Assembly (NCBI GenBank): GCA_034509925.1
Contig: CM067528.1
Span: 5,810,001 to 5,874,000, forward strand
Length of the DNA stretch: 64,000 bases
Direction of reading: 5' to 3'
From: Hirudinaria manillensis
Taxonomy: Eukaryota; Annelida; Clitellata; Hirudinida; Hirudinidae
The position numbers were made by a program, and so were the translations under genes. The notes under the pieces were generated by a model. It was not told where the DNA came from and did not search any database. It saw only the letters and a program-made list of their open reading frames with translations. This document shows positions 35,501 to 45,100 of the stretch, piece by piece (the stretch's first letter is position 1; each line of letters begins with the position of its first letter).

Positions 35501-37857
35501 GTTGTCGCTTTTCAGCCCTTCAAAACTCACCCCATTATTAGCAGCAAATCGTTTAGCCCGATGGGCATTGATACTACACCAGTACGATTATTCGATAGAG
35601 TACCGACGATCCGAAAGTCATGGTAACGCGGATGCACTTAGTCGGTTACCAAGTGGGAAAGATGACAATTTTGACGCCGGTGAGGATGAAGACGACGACC
35701 TTACAGTTTGTACAATCAGTGCCATAAGTAAACAGATCCGACCAACTGATTCTCAGGTCTTGACAAAGGAATCGCGCAGAGACAGGATAATTTCAACTGT
35801 CGTACGATTCTTAAAAGAGGGATGGCCTCGAGTTGTAGATGCACAAATTCGACATTTTCAAAAGTTGGAAGATGCTCTGACAGTGCAAAATGATTGTCTT
35901 ATCTTCGGAAACAGAATCGTAGTTCCTGAGAAACTTAGACTACACGTTATGGGTCTATTGCACCTTGGACATTGCGGTATGAGGAGAATGAAGCAACTGG
36001 CACGAACCGTTGTTTACTGGCCGGGAATTGATGCCGACATTGAGGAGATGTGTAGGAAATGCACATCTTGCGCGGAACATCAGAACAACCCACCAAAGTT
36101 CTCAAATCATCCGTGGATGCTACCAGAAAGACCTTGGAGTAGAATTCACGTAGATCACGCAGTTAATTTCATGGGAAAGAACTGGCTGGTGGTAGTCGAT
36201 AGTTATTCTAAGTACCCATGCATCCATTCTACTTCAAGCATAACTGCCAGAACGACTATGGAATTACTGGAGGAGGATTTTGCTCATTTTGGATATCCCC
36301 ATACTCTCGTAACGGACAATGCGCCCACATTTACATCCTCAGAATTTCAAGAGTATCTCAGGGAAAGAGGTATTCTACACCTGAGAGGAGCCCCATACCA
36401 TCCAGCTACAAACGGGCAGGCGGAAAGATTAGTCCAAACTTTTAAACAATCCCTGAAGAAATCGCGGCTTCCAACTATCCAGGCGCTACAGGAATTCCTC
36501 ATGCAATATCGTCGAACTCCTTTGGAGTCTGGTTACTCTCCTAGTGAACTTCTGAACGGAAGACAATTACGAAGCAAATTAGATGCGCTTTTGCCTTCAG
36601 TGCCGCACATTGCCCAGGAACTACAAAACCGTCAGAACAAGCCTACATCAAAGAGATCGAGTAACACCCAATTCACCGTCGGGAAGCCATGCTACGTTCA
36701 ACGCAGCGGTCCAGGCAAGGATCGCATTCCTAGATGGATCCCGGCAGTGGTGATTCAAGTCTTGGGTCCTCGTCATGTCTTAATACAGGCAGTGCCAAAA
36801 GGACCCACTTTGAAAAGGCACGTCGAACAATTGAGGCCCAGACATGGGGTAGAGGAAGACGATGATCCGGGCATGGTGCCGGGTCCCACTCCCAATTCAA
36901 GGAACATTTCAACTTCTACAACTGCGCAAACCACAGTCCCGAGGAGACCCAGGGGTCGGCCAAAAGGACGAAGAAACTTCCAACGGCCAAGAGTCCCGGA
37001 TTCTGAGACTACACTTCCTCGACACTCAGAGAGGTTACGCCTAAAAGCTCTGAGAAACTTTTCGGCTGGCGTGGAGGTGTTGTGACGATGTGCGAGGAGG
37101 CGGGGCCGGATGTTGTCGAACGATAGTTTGGAGCGTGTTGGTTCTTTCGAAGTTTGAAGTTCGTTTCGTTTCTAAAGACTTAACAGTATAAATTAATATT
37201 TATTTTGTGATTGAAATCCCGCTTTATTCGTGTTATTTATTTGATTTTGTTTTATTAATTTATTAATCTTTGAAGTGAAACGAAATCGAAACCAAAGAAA
37301 TCAAATTCTGTTCAGCTGAACGTCAAGTTTTCCTCCCGTTTAAATAATTCTAGGTACAAAAACATGGAACCAAAGGAACGAAGAGGTACTTTTAGTACTC
37401 CAGCATTTTGTTTTTAATACTATTTAATAATATTATTCATTAAATTAATATTTTCAACGACAATGTTGCTGTTCTTGTCGACGACAAAGATGCTGATTGA
37501 TTTTAAGAATAAAAAAGTTATTTATTTTCCGACAAAGCCAAACGACGCAGACGACTCTCGGAAGCTGCCAAAAAGCAGAAGAATAGGGAGCCCAATAAGA
37601 GACCTCAGTGCGAGAAGGTGAAGGCCAACGTTTATAGGCAAATTGATTCGTGTCGATGGCCGCATTGCAACCTGTCGTGCCCCAAGCTGAGAGATCCGTA
37701 CAATGGCAAAGAAATCGATCTGATTGGAATCCTGGCACAATTCGACGTCGACCTGAATACCGTGGCAGATGCACTCGGAGTTAAAGTGGCCTCACTTCGT
37801 TCGATGGACCAAAGGGAACTCATGAAGTTGCTGGTCACGTCGGGAAATAAGCGATAG
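29557..37857 (+). CDS. NOTUM: Palmitoleoyl-protein carboxylesterase NOTUM
   Basis: Secreted alpha/beta hydrolase that removes palmitoleate from Wnt proteins and so limits Wnt signalling. Thirteen exons: 29557-29966, 30104-30156, 30216-30311, 30379-30439, 30502-30560, 30766-30901, 31177-31392, 31457-31554, 31823-31961, 32511-32558, 32655-32753, 37354-37385, 37538-37857; 588 aa (600 from the in-frame ATG at 29,521). Signal peptide MRSIAVAVCCQMFLLSYAS. Landmarks: FLEGGWLCSDGMSC, GVGILSSN, VPYCSSDSWSGSF, AGSSAGGTGVLLN (nucleophile Ser272), NLYDGAQL (Asp387), PGCLLH (His433) and a cysteine-rich end CRWPHCNLSCP. The triad is complete. Intron 6 uses a GC donor. Intron 11 holds a whole retrotransposon. 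The spacer of about 100 residues after the signal peptide is long and Ser/Asn-rich. Confidence 0.93.
32805..32912 (+). repeat. 5' LTR, 108 bp
   Basis: Begins TGTTGTGACG and ends ACTTAACA. Differs from the 3' LTR at two bases (GGGCGGGATG versus GGGCCGGATG, and TTTCCAAAG versus TTTCTAAAG). Confidence 0.95.
32915..32927 (+). other. Primer-binding site (tRNA-Ser type)
   Basis: TGGCGCAGTCGAC two bases after the 5' LTR, identical to the site in the deleted copy at 8,995-9,007. Confidence 0.75.
32961..37085 (+). CDS. Gag-Pol polyprotein of the full-length retrotransposon (1,374 aa)
   Basis: One continuous frame, so Gag and Pol need no frameshift. The start is taken at MADVAK, which the deleted copy shares; the frame is open further upstream into the LTR. 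Order (residues from this Met): capsid-like Gag 1-230; two CCHC zinc knuckles from Cys260 and Cys280; aspartic protease with DSGA (Asp332); reverse transcriptase with YLDD (628-631); RNase H with CDASDVGIGAVL (Asp776); integrase with its zinc-binding histidines near 1001-1004, CRKCTSC near 1031, and catalytic Asp1065, Asp1119 and Glu1155 with DD35E spacing. The order RT-RNase H-integrase defines Ty3/gypsy; Mag-like placement is inferred from the serine primer and lack of env. The stop lies 8 bp inside the 3' LTR. All catalytic residues are present. Confidence 0.95.
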   Translation: MADVAKLLEAFTQQMELLVRSIATNATHHTVPNFIPFEPSKELWNDYMNRFQSFIEANSIPASKITQVFLTNQSASIYKLLQTTASQKPTPCEVNKLDFAEIQAVMMHNFNPKRFVIRERFKFWTELKRQPGETIQELAAKIRNAATTCDFPSIEDTLDEALRTRFMCSVDNEAVLKALFKVPEDELTFNRAIEIAMEVEESAKVAKATVHGTPEDNRELVNKISKETESKPDKADSKPIRKPQQQRQQFSKFTFPKGTCPRCGNKGHHANDCRHIKAKCHFCGIIGHIEKACFKKKFKRDRHVNSIHTIPSHTPLTQVLQIAHSEFVFELDSGARDNFCAIETWKMWGKPRLNFSSTRYVSATGDPIPNIGVCEVIVSTSDVKNVALEFNVTKLPKLNIIGRKAIVELKIDVSSLLHNHVLKIDEDLDSKTVEKACYKICHDFKECFEPELGCLKDFELEVKFKPDSSPIFVKARTVPFAIQEDLNQALDAGIKKGIWTPTHFNDYGTPIVPIRKSLKPGEQKANFRICGDYSVTVNSQLEPHRYPMPLPEDLMRKLGGSRYFSKIDLADAFNQIKLAPASQKKLALTTNRGVLLQTRLPFGIISAPGYFQEIMDKLTCDLQGVAVYLDDILIGGSNSKEHIQNLKLLLQRLRDKGLRCNKKKCIFAKDSIEYLGLVVSKSGIEKGKRVDALTSMPRPTNVPTLRSFLGSVQFYHKFIPNLSTIAEPLTSLTRKESLWRWSLEAEKSFQKLKEILANEVQLAHFDKSLPLGIACDASDVGIGAVLFHRYPDGSERPILHISKTLSTSQRNYSQIHKEALSIIYALQKFHQYLYGRNFILVTDHKPLLSLFSPSKLTPLLAANRLARWALILHQYDYSIEYRRSESHGNADALSRLPSGKDDNFDAGEDEDDDLTVCTISAISKQIRPTDSQVLTKESRRDRIISTVVRFLKEGWPRVVDAQIRHFQKLEDALTVQNDCLIFGNRIVVPEKLRLHVMGLLHLGHCGMRRMKQLARTVVYWPGIDADIEEMCRKCTSCAEHQNNPPKFSNHPWMLPERPWSRIHVDHAVNFMGKNWLVVVDSYSKYPCIHSTSSITARTTMELLEEDFAHFGYPHTLVTDNAPTFTSSEFQEYLRERGILHLRGAPYHPATNGQAERLVQTFKQSLKKSRLPTIQALQEFLMQYRRTPLESGYSPSELLNGRQLRSKLDALLPSVPHIAQELQNRQNKPTSKRSSNTQFTVGKPCYVQRSGPGKDRIPRWIPAVVIQVLGPRHVLIQAVPKGPTLKRHVEQLRPRHGVEEDDDPGMVPGPTPNSRNISTSTTAQTTVPRRPRGRPKGRRNFQRPRVPDSETTLPRHSERLRLKALRNFSAGVEVL
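37078..37185 (+). repeat. 3' LTR, 108 bp
   Basis: Partner of 32,805-32,912, followed by the target duplication GTATA. It overlaps the last codons of gag-pol. Confidence 0.95.
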
Positions 37858-39479
37858 CGCACGTTGTAGATAATTGTAAATATTTTCGCAAATTAAACAA
37901 GTTAAATAATCTTAAACAATTAATAAGTACAGTATTGTTCTCGTTTATCGATCCACGGAGCTCCACCGAACTGGTAAATTGTGTCCTTATCACGATGATC
38001 TACCTCTTTCTAAATTTGCATCCGATACCAGTAATTTCTGAAATAAAATAAAGACATTTATCATAAAATATATGATTAAAAGCCAGGACAAGTTGCTTTG
38101 ATACTCTGGCTTGTCATCTCGCTATCTGCTTGTTCTGGAGTGTTTCTACACGTAGAAGTATCATTATTAAGTTATTTGGGATGCCTAAATTGGCACATCA
38201 CGGCAGAGACTTTAAATATGATCGGAAACTTATCTGTTGATATTAAATAAGCAATACATATAATTTGAAGGAGAGGAGCAGTCTTAACGGAAGAGGACCA
38301 AATTACGTTCCAAATGCTTGGCAAACAAAATATGTTTTGGAGTAAAAGTGTATCTGTAAGTATATGTAAATAATTTCTAATAGGATACTTGCCTGCGGCC
38401 TGCGTGTGTCTTTGCTTAACCAATAAACTTGAAAGTTTTTAATTCATAACTCATTAATAATGGAAATGATCTTAGACTTTTCTCAGTTTGACCGTGTTAA
38501 CCAAAGGTAACCAAAGTTGCGTTCGGGTCTGGTTACGGAATTTGAAACCCGTTAACGTTTAATCTCCCGGTGGAAATAAGCTCAATTTACACCTCTCTTA
38601 CTTCCAGTTGATGTAATCTTTTCATCTGCTCTAAATTTGCTTTTATTTACTTGTGATAAAAAAACCCATAATTTTCTGAGCGGCTTCTAATCTAAATGAG
38701 CATTCCAATTCACTAAGCATCAGAATCTGCTGGAGAGATGTTTGTTTAATTGGTTCTGAATTAAGTACCTGGGGTTGTACCAAATAAATTACAGGAATCT
38801 CAATTGTTATCGCTCGACAAACATCAAAATGGATGACAATAGTAAAACAGCTTTTATTAGAAGCTCAACTTACAAGTTTCATTTGCGGATCAAAATCGCG
38901 ACACTTTAAAAGCAGGAATACATCTAATCAAATGATTAGTAAATAAATTGTGGTTATCGAAATTTCTTGCATAATTTAAAGTTTTTTTGTTATCCGTCCC
39001 CGAATTCAAAAGACTCATTTGACGTCTAATTGCCGTTTCTGCCGGAAACTCCCGGTGGGATGGAAAAGGTTCTCTCATCTCCCATCAGGCTGATTTTCCC
39101 ATCAGGCAACTTTTGCTCGGACAAAACCTGAATTGGGTATGAAATTACGACAAAGTATAACTTGACGTTGCGGCAAATGAAAAATGTTATGATTCATCAC
39201 GATAAGCTAGCAATCTATAAGAATAAATCTATTTAATTTTTAAGGCTCTCATCTATTGATAATTATGAAGTTCTGTGGGGAACATTTTAAGAAGAGTCAT
39301 AGGACATTGAGCAGAGACGTACAGATAAACTATTCGTATGCAGACGCTAACAGAGTGTGCAGCTGTTACTGCAATTAAACGTGCCTAATTACTCAAGGTG
39401 GAAGAAAAGCTTAGTAGTGTATTTCTGAGGCTATACATGTAGGAGCCGCATAATAATTTTACTTGGACTGCCTAACAGT
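37858..39479. other. Intergenic between convergent NOTUM and CLIC
   Basis: No supported gene. Short frames here have no recognisable product. It must contain the 3' UTRs of both genes. Confidence 0.6.
37892..37897 (+). terminator. Candidate polyadenylation signal of NOTUM
   Basis: ATTAAA 35 bp after the NOTUM stop. Position is the only support. Confidence 0.35.
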
Positions 39480-41804
39480 TTATCTCTGAAAGTCTGTTAA
39501 TTTAATTCTCAGAACATGGATGGAGAAAGCAAAAGCAGTTAAAGATACAAAGTTAAGCGACAATACTTTGTTGATGTAATGTGAGACGATTTCACGGTCC
39601 GCCGGGCAGGATTCAACAAAAGCATCCGCGTTGTAGGCATTTTTAAGGTATGTCCAAATAGATTCGAGATCAGTGGGAATCTCGAAGTTCCTGTAAGCCT
39701 ACAAGTCAGCAAAAACGTTTGATGATTAACTACAAGATGATTAAATTTACTGCGCGCTTCCCCGTTCGGAGCGTTTAAGTACAATTTTAGTTGATCGACC
39801 AATGTTACATATCGATAAATTAAGGATGAATATTAAACCGGATCGTGTCCAAAATATATTCAAGTGAAGCTTGAATTAGTATTCATTAAACGGTAACTAA
39901 ATCCACAGAATTATTTACCGTCACTTGATACTAAACGAAGCTGCATGAGAATATAATGGTATAAACCAAAATTAAATTCAGAACCCTAATTAAACCTAGA
40001 AAATTTCGTTAAGACAAAAAAAAAATTAAGAAAACCAATTTAAAATAATGTACTTTCAGCAACCCAATAATTAAAATCCAAAATATGATTCGAACAAACC
40101 CAAACATAACCTAAACTCTCGATTTTGAGCCCTATATGTAAGAAAAAAAGTCCGGAAAATATATTAATTTAAATGTCTACCCTATGGAAATGATCATTCA
40201 CAACCACTACCTTCCCGGCTACTCTGATGTGCTGCAGAGTGGGCAGCAAATAGCAATCAGCTTTGTGGAGGGTATCTCCAATGAGATACTTGGCACCACT
40301 TTCACTCAGGTAGCTGTCAACCTTTTCCAAAGCTTTCAGTAATAACATGGTTTCATCCCTTTCTGATCTCAAAAATTGATTGAATCTCTGAAATAAATGC
40401 ATAAGTTGTGCATTCATCGAAATGCAGTGACTGAAATAGGTTCAAAGTGCAAATATTGACTCGAGAGGAGACTGACTGTATACAGGGAATCGAACACTTG
40501 TTCAGCAGTGGCTTCTAGTCTAGATTCTTTGGTTGATCTCAACTCTTCACAGTCGAACCTATCAATCAGAGTTTCTATCTCATCAACAGTGTCGCATTCA
40601 ACACCAGCCAAACTTTTGTTATAACGATCCACTCCCGAGGCAACCTGTTGAAAATAAAGTCTGCTTGTCTTCAATACTTCCAGAAACAAGAAATCAATGA
40701 CAATTGACCAATTTTCTAACCATAACTATTCATAAAAGGAACATAAATTTAAATCACAACCTTGACAAGAGGATAATGTTTGCCATTGCTGAATTCTAAA
40801 ATTTCTTTCGGAGGATTTTCCGGGAGGAAAGTGGTCACAATGAGATCAATAAGACCTTTCTCTCTGAGTATGTAAAAAATCATGAAATATCTGTGACAGA
40901 TAGGACATCCACCAGATCTCATTTTATCTAAAGCAGCCTGCAGACGAAATAAATCAAATTATACAATTGTTAAATCGTCAGTCCTTGGGGACAACTTTCA
41001 TCATCCTATTGCTTTGATTAGAACTATTTTCAAATTTTCCGAAAACCCCATATTAACTCGAAAATGAATGAATTGTTGTTAGTTAACATCGATATTATTT
41101 GACTAATTATTGTCAATTGATGTTGATTTAGACATCTTTGTTGCTATTAATCACAAGCTATTTTTTGTTTCAATCGAATAAAGTGAATTCTAGGTAAAAA
41201 AAAAGAGGGGGGGGGATGAATTATAAGATTTTGGAAGTGGTCTAGAGCAGTTAACGTCAAAGAAGACCGATAGAGACGGTAAAAGAAAGTGTTACGGGTT
41301 TCAAATTGAAGCATTTAGTCATTAGACTTGGTCATGCCAAAGAAGCCGCTGATGTTTCATTTGGCAGTTAATAATCGATTTCCCGAGTACTTTGGAAGAA
41401 ATACGTTGCTCGTGCAATTCAGCATCGCTACCATCGCCTCGGCGAATTACTTCATTGAAATTTGGTCCATTGCGTTAACGCAATCTAATCGCTTCATGCG
41501 TCACGAAATCTGCTTTGTTTCAATGAGACTATGGAGATCCAATGCGAGCATACGCATCGAAAATGGTCTTTCTCCCCAAGTCCACTAAAGACGAGTCCCT
41601 CGGCTTCTCCCGCTCCCGCCGACTCAGGCCTCTATAAGCTTAAAGCGGATGACAATACTTTTCCCCAGTTACCATCAGAAACGGTTCCATCTGTCAAACC
41701 CATTCCATCCCCAGCACATTCGAAAGCGAGCCATAAGATTACGAAGAACTAACCTTGACGAAAAGTTCTACCACTGGCCTTCCACGTCCGTTAACCTCCG
41801 ACAT
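39480..41804 (-). CDS. CLIC: Chloride intracellular channel protein (CLIC/EXC-4 family)
   Basis: GST-fold protein that moves between soluble and membrane-bound forms. Five exons, each a whole number of codons: 41804-41754, 40937-40761, 40644-40477, 40387-40211, 39698-39480; 263 aa. The N-terminus MSEVNGRGRPVVELFVK leads into the thioredoxin-like domain with CPIC at residues 28-31. The helical domain contains YLIGDTLHKADCYLLPTLQ, then HIRVAGK and NFEIPTDLESIW, and near the end ESCPADREIVSHY. This pattern (LQHIRVAGK, SCPAD) resembles the insect CLIC more than vertebrate CLICs. CxxC replaces the single redox cysteine of most vertebrate CLICs. The last residues after SHYINK may be replaced by another exon, since a GT follows AACAAA. 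Confidence 0.92.
41531..41752 (+). CDS. Possible antisense ORF in CLIC intron 1 (73 aa)
   Basis: Opens with ATG and ends KASHKITKN. The product is rich in Pro and Ser (SPSPLKTSPSASPAPADSG) and sits in a locally GC-richer patch. No family is recognised and no flanking exon found. It may be chance in the 5' region of CLIC. Confidence 0.2.
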   Translation: MEIQCEHTHRKWSFSPSPLKTSPSASPAPADSGLYKLKADDNTFPQLPSETVPSVKPIPSPAHSKASHKITKN

Positions 41805-42131
41805 TTCACCCGATTCAGTAGTCCTTGACAAGAACACCTTTATGACTATCGAGATCCTATCCGGAGACAAAATCGCGCCGAGCAGACGCGATTTAAAGCC
41901 TGAAGTGTACTCAGCCCGATCCTAATTACAAGTGCTCTCACAAGTTTATCCCGCTCGAAAGGCGCATGCGTACGGTAGTCCAATTCGACACAGGCAGAAT
42001 GCACAAGTCGGCGTTTGACCGACGACCTTATCGAGATAATACTCAGCATAAGCTGCACACACAACCAAAACAATATGAGAAGAAATGAGACTTTATTATG
42101 TATTTCTAGAGTTCCTGTAGACGGTGTTAGA
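41805..42131. other. Gap between RNF17-like 3' end and CLIC start
   Basis: 327 bp between two genes on the same strand, holding the RNF17-like 3' UTR and the CLIC promoter or 5' UTR. The 97-codon minus frame here spans the end of one gene and the leader of the other and is not considered real. Confidence 0.5.
42092..42097 (-). terminator. Polyadenylation signal of the RNF17-like gene
   Basis: AATAAA on the minus strand 35 bp beyond the stop codon, the usual distance. Confidence 0.6.
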
Positions 42132-45100
42132 CTATTCATCTAAGGTGTGGGAGGTAACGACGTTCCAATCACCAACAGAAATTTCAACAACTTTCTTATC
42201 ACGTATCTCCTGGATGCACAAAATGTATTAGGTTAAAACACTTTAATTAAATAATATCGATCAATCATCCAACAAATCAATCACTAAATAACAATGTAAT
42301 CACCTCCACAACAAACTCAATATTCTTTCCCAAAAGCATGGTCAAATCATTATTCTTGTCATCTAACTTGCCACCAAAATGGCACTTAACAGCCATTACA
42401 GGAAGCTGTAGGTGATCCTTTGGTAGGGTTCTAATCCTGAATTCAACATTTTTATTATTATGTTCAATTCTTCATTCGTCCTATTACAGCACTTCATATT
42501 ATAGTATTGTTAAAGTGACACACTTGTCCAACTTAGAAATTTTGCCAGTATATCCACAGTCCACAAAGATAACTTCAGCTACGAAAGTGTTATCTCCAAG
42601 AACAAAGTCAAGTATTTCAGCTCTGTGCCACTTGTCATCAACAGAACTCTTTGCCAGACATGACAAGCCTGATATTTTCAAAATATAATAAATAAAAAAA
42701 ATCAAATACCTTTATACCAAAAAGTTCTTGTTATTTTGTCAACAAAAGACATAACCTTCAAATGGAAACAATATACAAAACACATGCTGGAGTCATCAAA
42801 CCTTTTGCCAAGCATTGTGAGTCAATGACTTCACATTCCTCCCAGTTACTTTGATAATATCCAGACATCTCTGACAGCAATTGTAGTCTTTCCTTACACT
42901 TATTTGAAAATTCAACATCATCCTTGGAGGAAGACATATGAACAAAAACCTTCAAAATGCAGGAGTTCAACATCAAAGAAAACAAAGTTTCAAAAAAAAA
43001 AGCTGTAGAATAATAAACTATTATAAAAAAGGATGAACAAAGAACCTCATCTGGAGAATTTATAGTCATCACATTGCCCCATATTGTCCAACCAATTTTT
43101 GGTAAAAGGGCATTAGAGGCAAAAGAATTCTTAAATGATAAACATTTATTAAAATAATAATTAATTTTTAAAATTAAGCAAGAAAAATATATAAAAAAAA
43201 AACATGGTTTACATTAAACTCCACAGATTGCAAAGAACTGCAGCCCTTTAAAGATATTTCAGAATTCAATGATTCTTTATTCTTAATAAACAATTTCTGA
43301 GAAGTGCAGAAATGAGAACTTTGAAGTGGAAGGTTAACTTCCAGCTGAGGGTAAAAGTTGGATGATGTGTCATGACTTTCAAGTAGTGGTGACGAAACAA
43401 AACAATTATTGGACGTGTTTTTGTCTATGTCTCCGGTGGGATTTTGAATGCCGTGGTTAAACTCTTCCGTGACAAGTATTACGTCACTGTCGTAGTCTGA
43501 TATTGATTCCTGATGTTAAAATAAAATATTGTGAAGGTTGTTTAAAAGTCAACAACTTATTCTTCACGAGTAGCACAAGACGTGATCAACCTAAAATGCT
43601 TAATTTTGCTACCGACGACCTAGACATTTAGCTCTGGAACGTACCTAATTATTTTATCACGGGTTTGTCACGCCATCTCTAATTAGGGTCTTTTTCCTTC
43701 AATATACAATGGAAAATGATGCTAGCAATAAAATTATATGCACCAGTTTTATCCAAACAAATATAAAGCCATCAGAAATTATTAATACTTGCCTAAACGA
43801 TAAAAAAAGAAGGTAACTTAACTCTCAATCATGTGACTATCCCAACAAATATTAAAAGAAACATACTAATCAAATGCTATTTCTTGGTCCATCTCAAACA
43901 AGGGTAACACTCAGAGCAACAACATTTTTAATTGAGGACTTTGAGGAATGCAAAATGCCATTTTAATCAGAAGTTATGTTCGGAGACTCCTTTCGGAGGA
44001 TTCCGATCATTGATTATTTATTAAATTGGCACTTGTTTTGATCAAGACGGATATCCGAATATTACAATTTATAATCGACAGTACATCAATGGCAATAACT
44101 GTGGAGTCACTTTAGGAATTAAGACAAATGGAAGTATAGGATTGTGCATCAAAGGCCTCATTATCATTCATCATCACATCTCACTTAATAAAGGTGTGGT
44201 CATACAGGTTTTAATAAAGGTGTGGTCATACAGGTTTTAATAAAGGTGTGTACCACACAACATCCACTGCTTTCTAATTTTAAAATATCCGAAGACTACT
44301 TCTTGGCATTTTGTATACAGAGAGTTGAGTCAGTAAATTTAGAATAAATGTTAGGAATATATAAATTTTAAATGATAAACTATAAGCCTATGTGCCAATC
44401 TGAGCATAGTTAAAACAAATTCTTACTGAAGCACTGGTGAATGAATTTTCCATCTTCTGATCCAAATATTCTTTTACAATTCCTGCTTCTAGCAAAAGAT
44501 CTTTTAATGATATTTCATCTTGAAGAAATATGTCACCAACAATTTTCTTGGATTCTTCCAAATATTCCTAATAAGACAGAATACAACAATATTAAAACAA
44601 ATTTATTAAACTGAAACAAAAAGTGTTCAAGTCATAAGCAAAAACAATTGATCTTCTAAACATAACCAGTAAATATGAAAAACTCACAGAAAGAAAAATC
44701 TTAAAGATCAGACTCTTTTGCATTGCCTCCTCAGCATATTTTTTGGAAGAAAGTGGAATCTTCCCTTTCAATTTTATCTAGAAATTCAAATACCCATCCA
44801 AAATAGAAAATTACTTTCTTTCCTTCACAGAGAAAAGTAATGAAACACAAACCCATTCAACTCCCTTCAGCTGGCAAGCATGACAAGAAATTGGGGCATC
44901 CAGAAACATGGGAGGACGTAATTCACTGAAGTCCACGACCTCCACATTGCCAAAGTCAACAAAGACAACCTGAAATCATCAAAGGTTTTGATCGATTCTC
45001 TTTCCCTGGCACTTTTTAGCATTTAACGTACCTCGGCAGTTTGGCTCGTTTGCTCGATTTTGAGGATTTTGGCTCTATAGAAGAATCCATCCCCATGGAA

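Larger units (their letters stand above)
32805..37185 (+). mobile_element. Full-length Ty3/gypsy (Mag-like) LTR retrotransposon
   Basis: 4,381-bp element in NOTUM intron 11, same orientation as the gene. Two 108-bp LTRs (32,805-32,912 and 37,078-37,185) differ at two positions. The 5-bp target duplication GTATA lies at 32,800-32,804 and 37,186-37,190. A tRNA-Ser-type primer site follows the 5' LTR, and GGCGTGGAGG precedes the 3' LTR in place of a clean polypurine tract. One uninterrupted gag-pol frame and no env. Similar LTRs and an open frame suggest a recent, possibly mobile copy. Neither LTR contains AATAAA, unlike the related copy at 7,994. Confidence 0.97.

Noticed and set aside
42304-42436. 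Apparent frameshift in the last Tudor domain
   Set aside because: It came from my misreading of the bases. On re-reading, the exon stays in frame through LTMLLGKNIEFVVE to the next exon.
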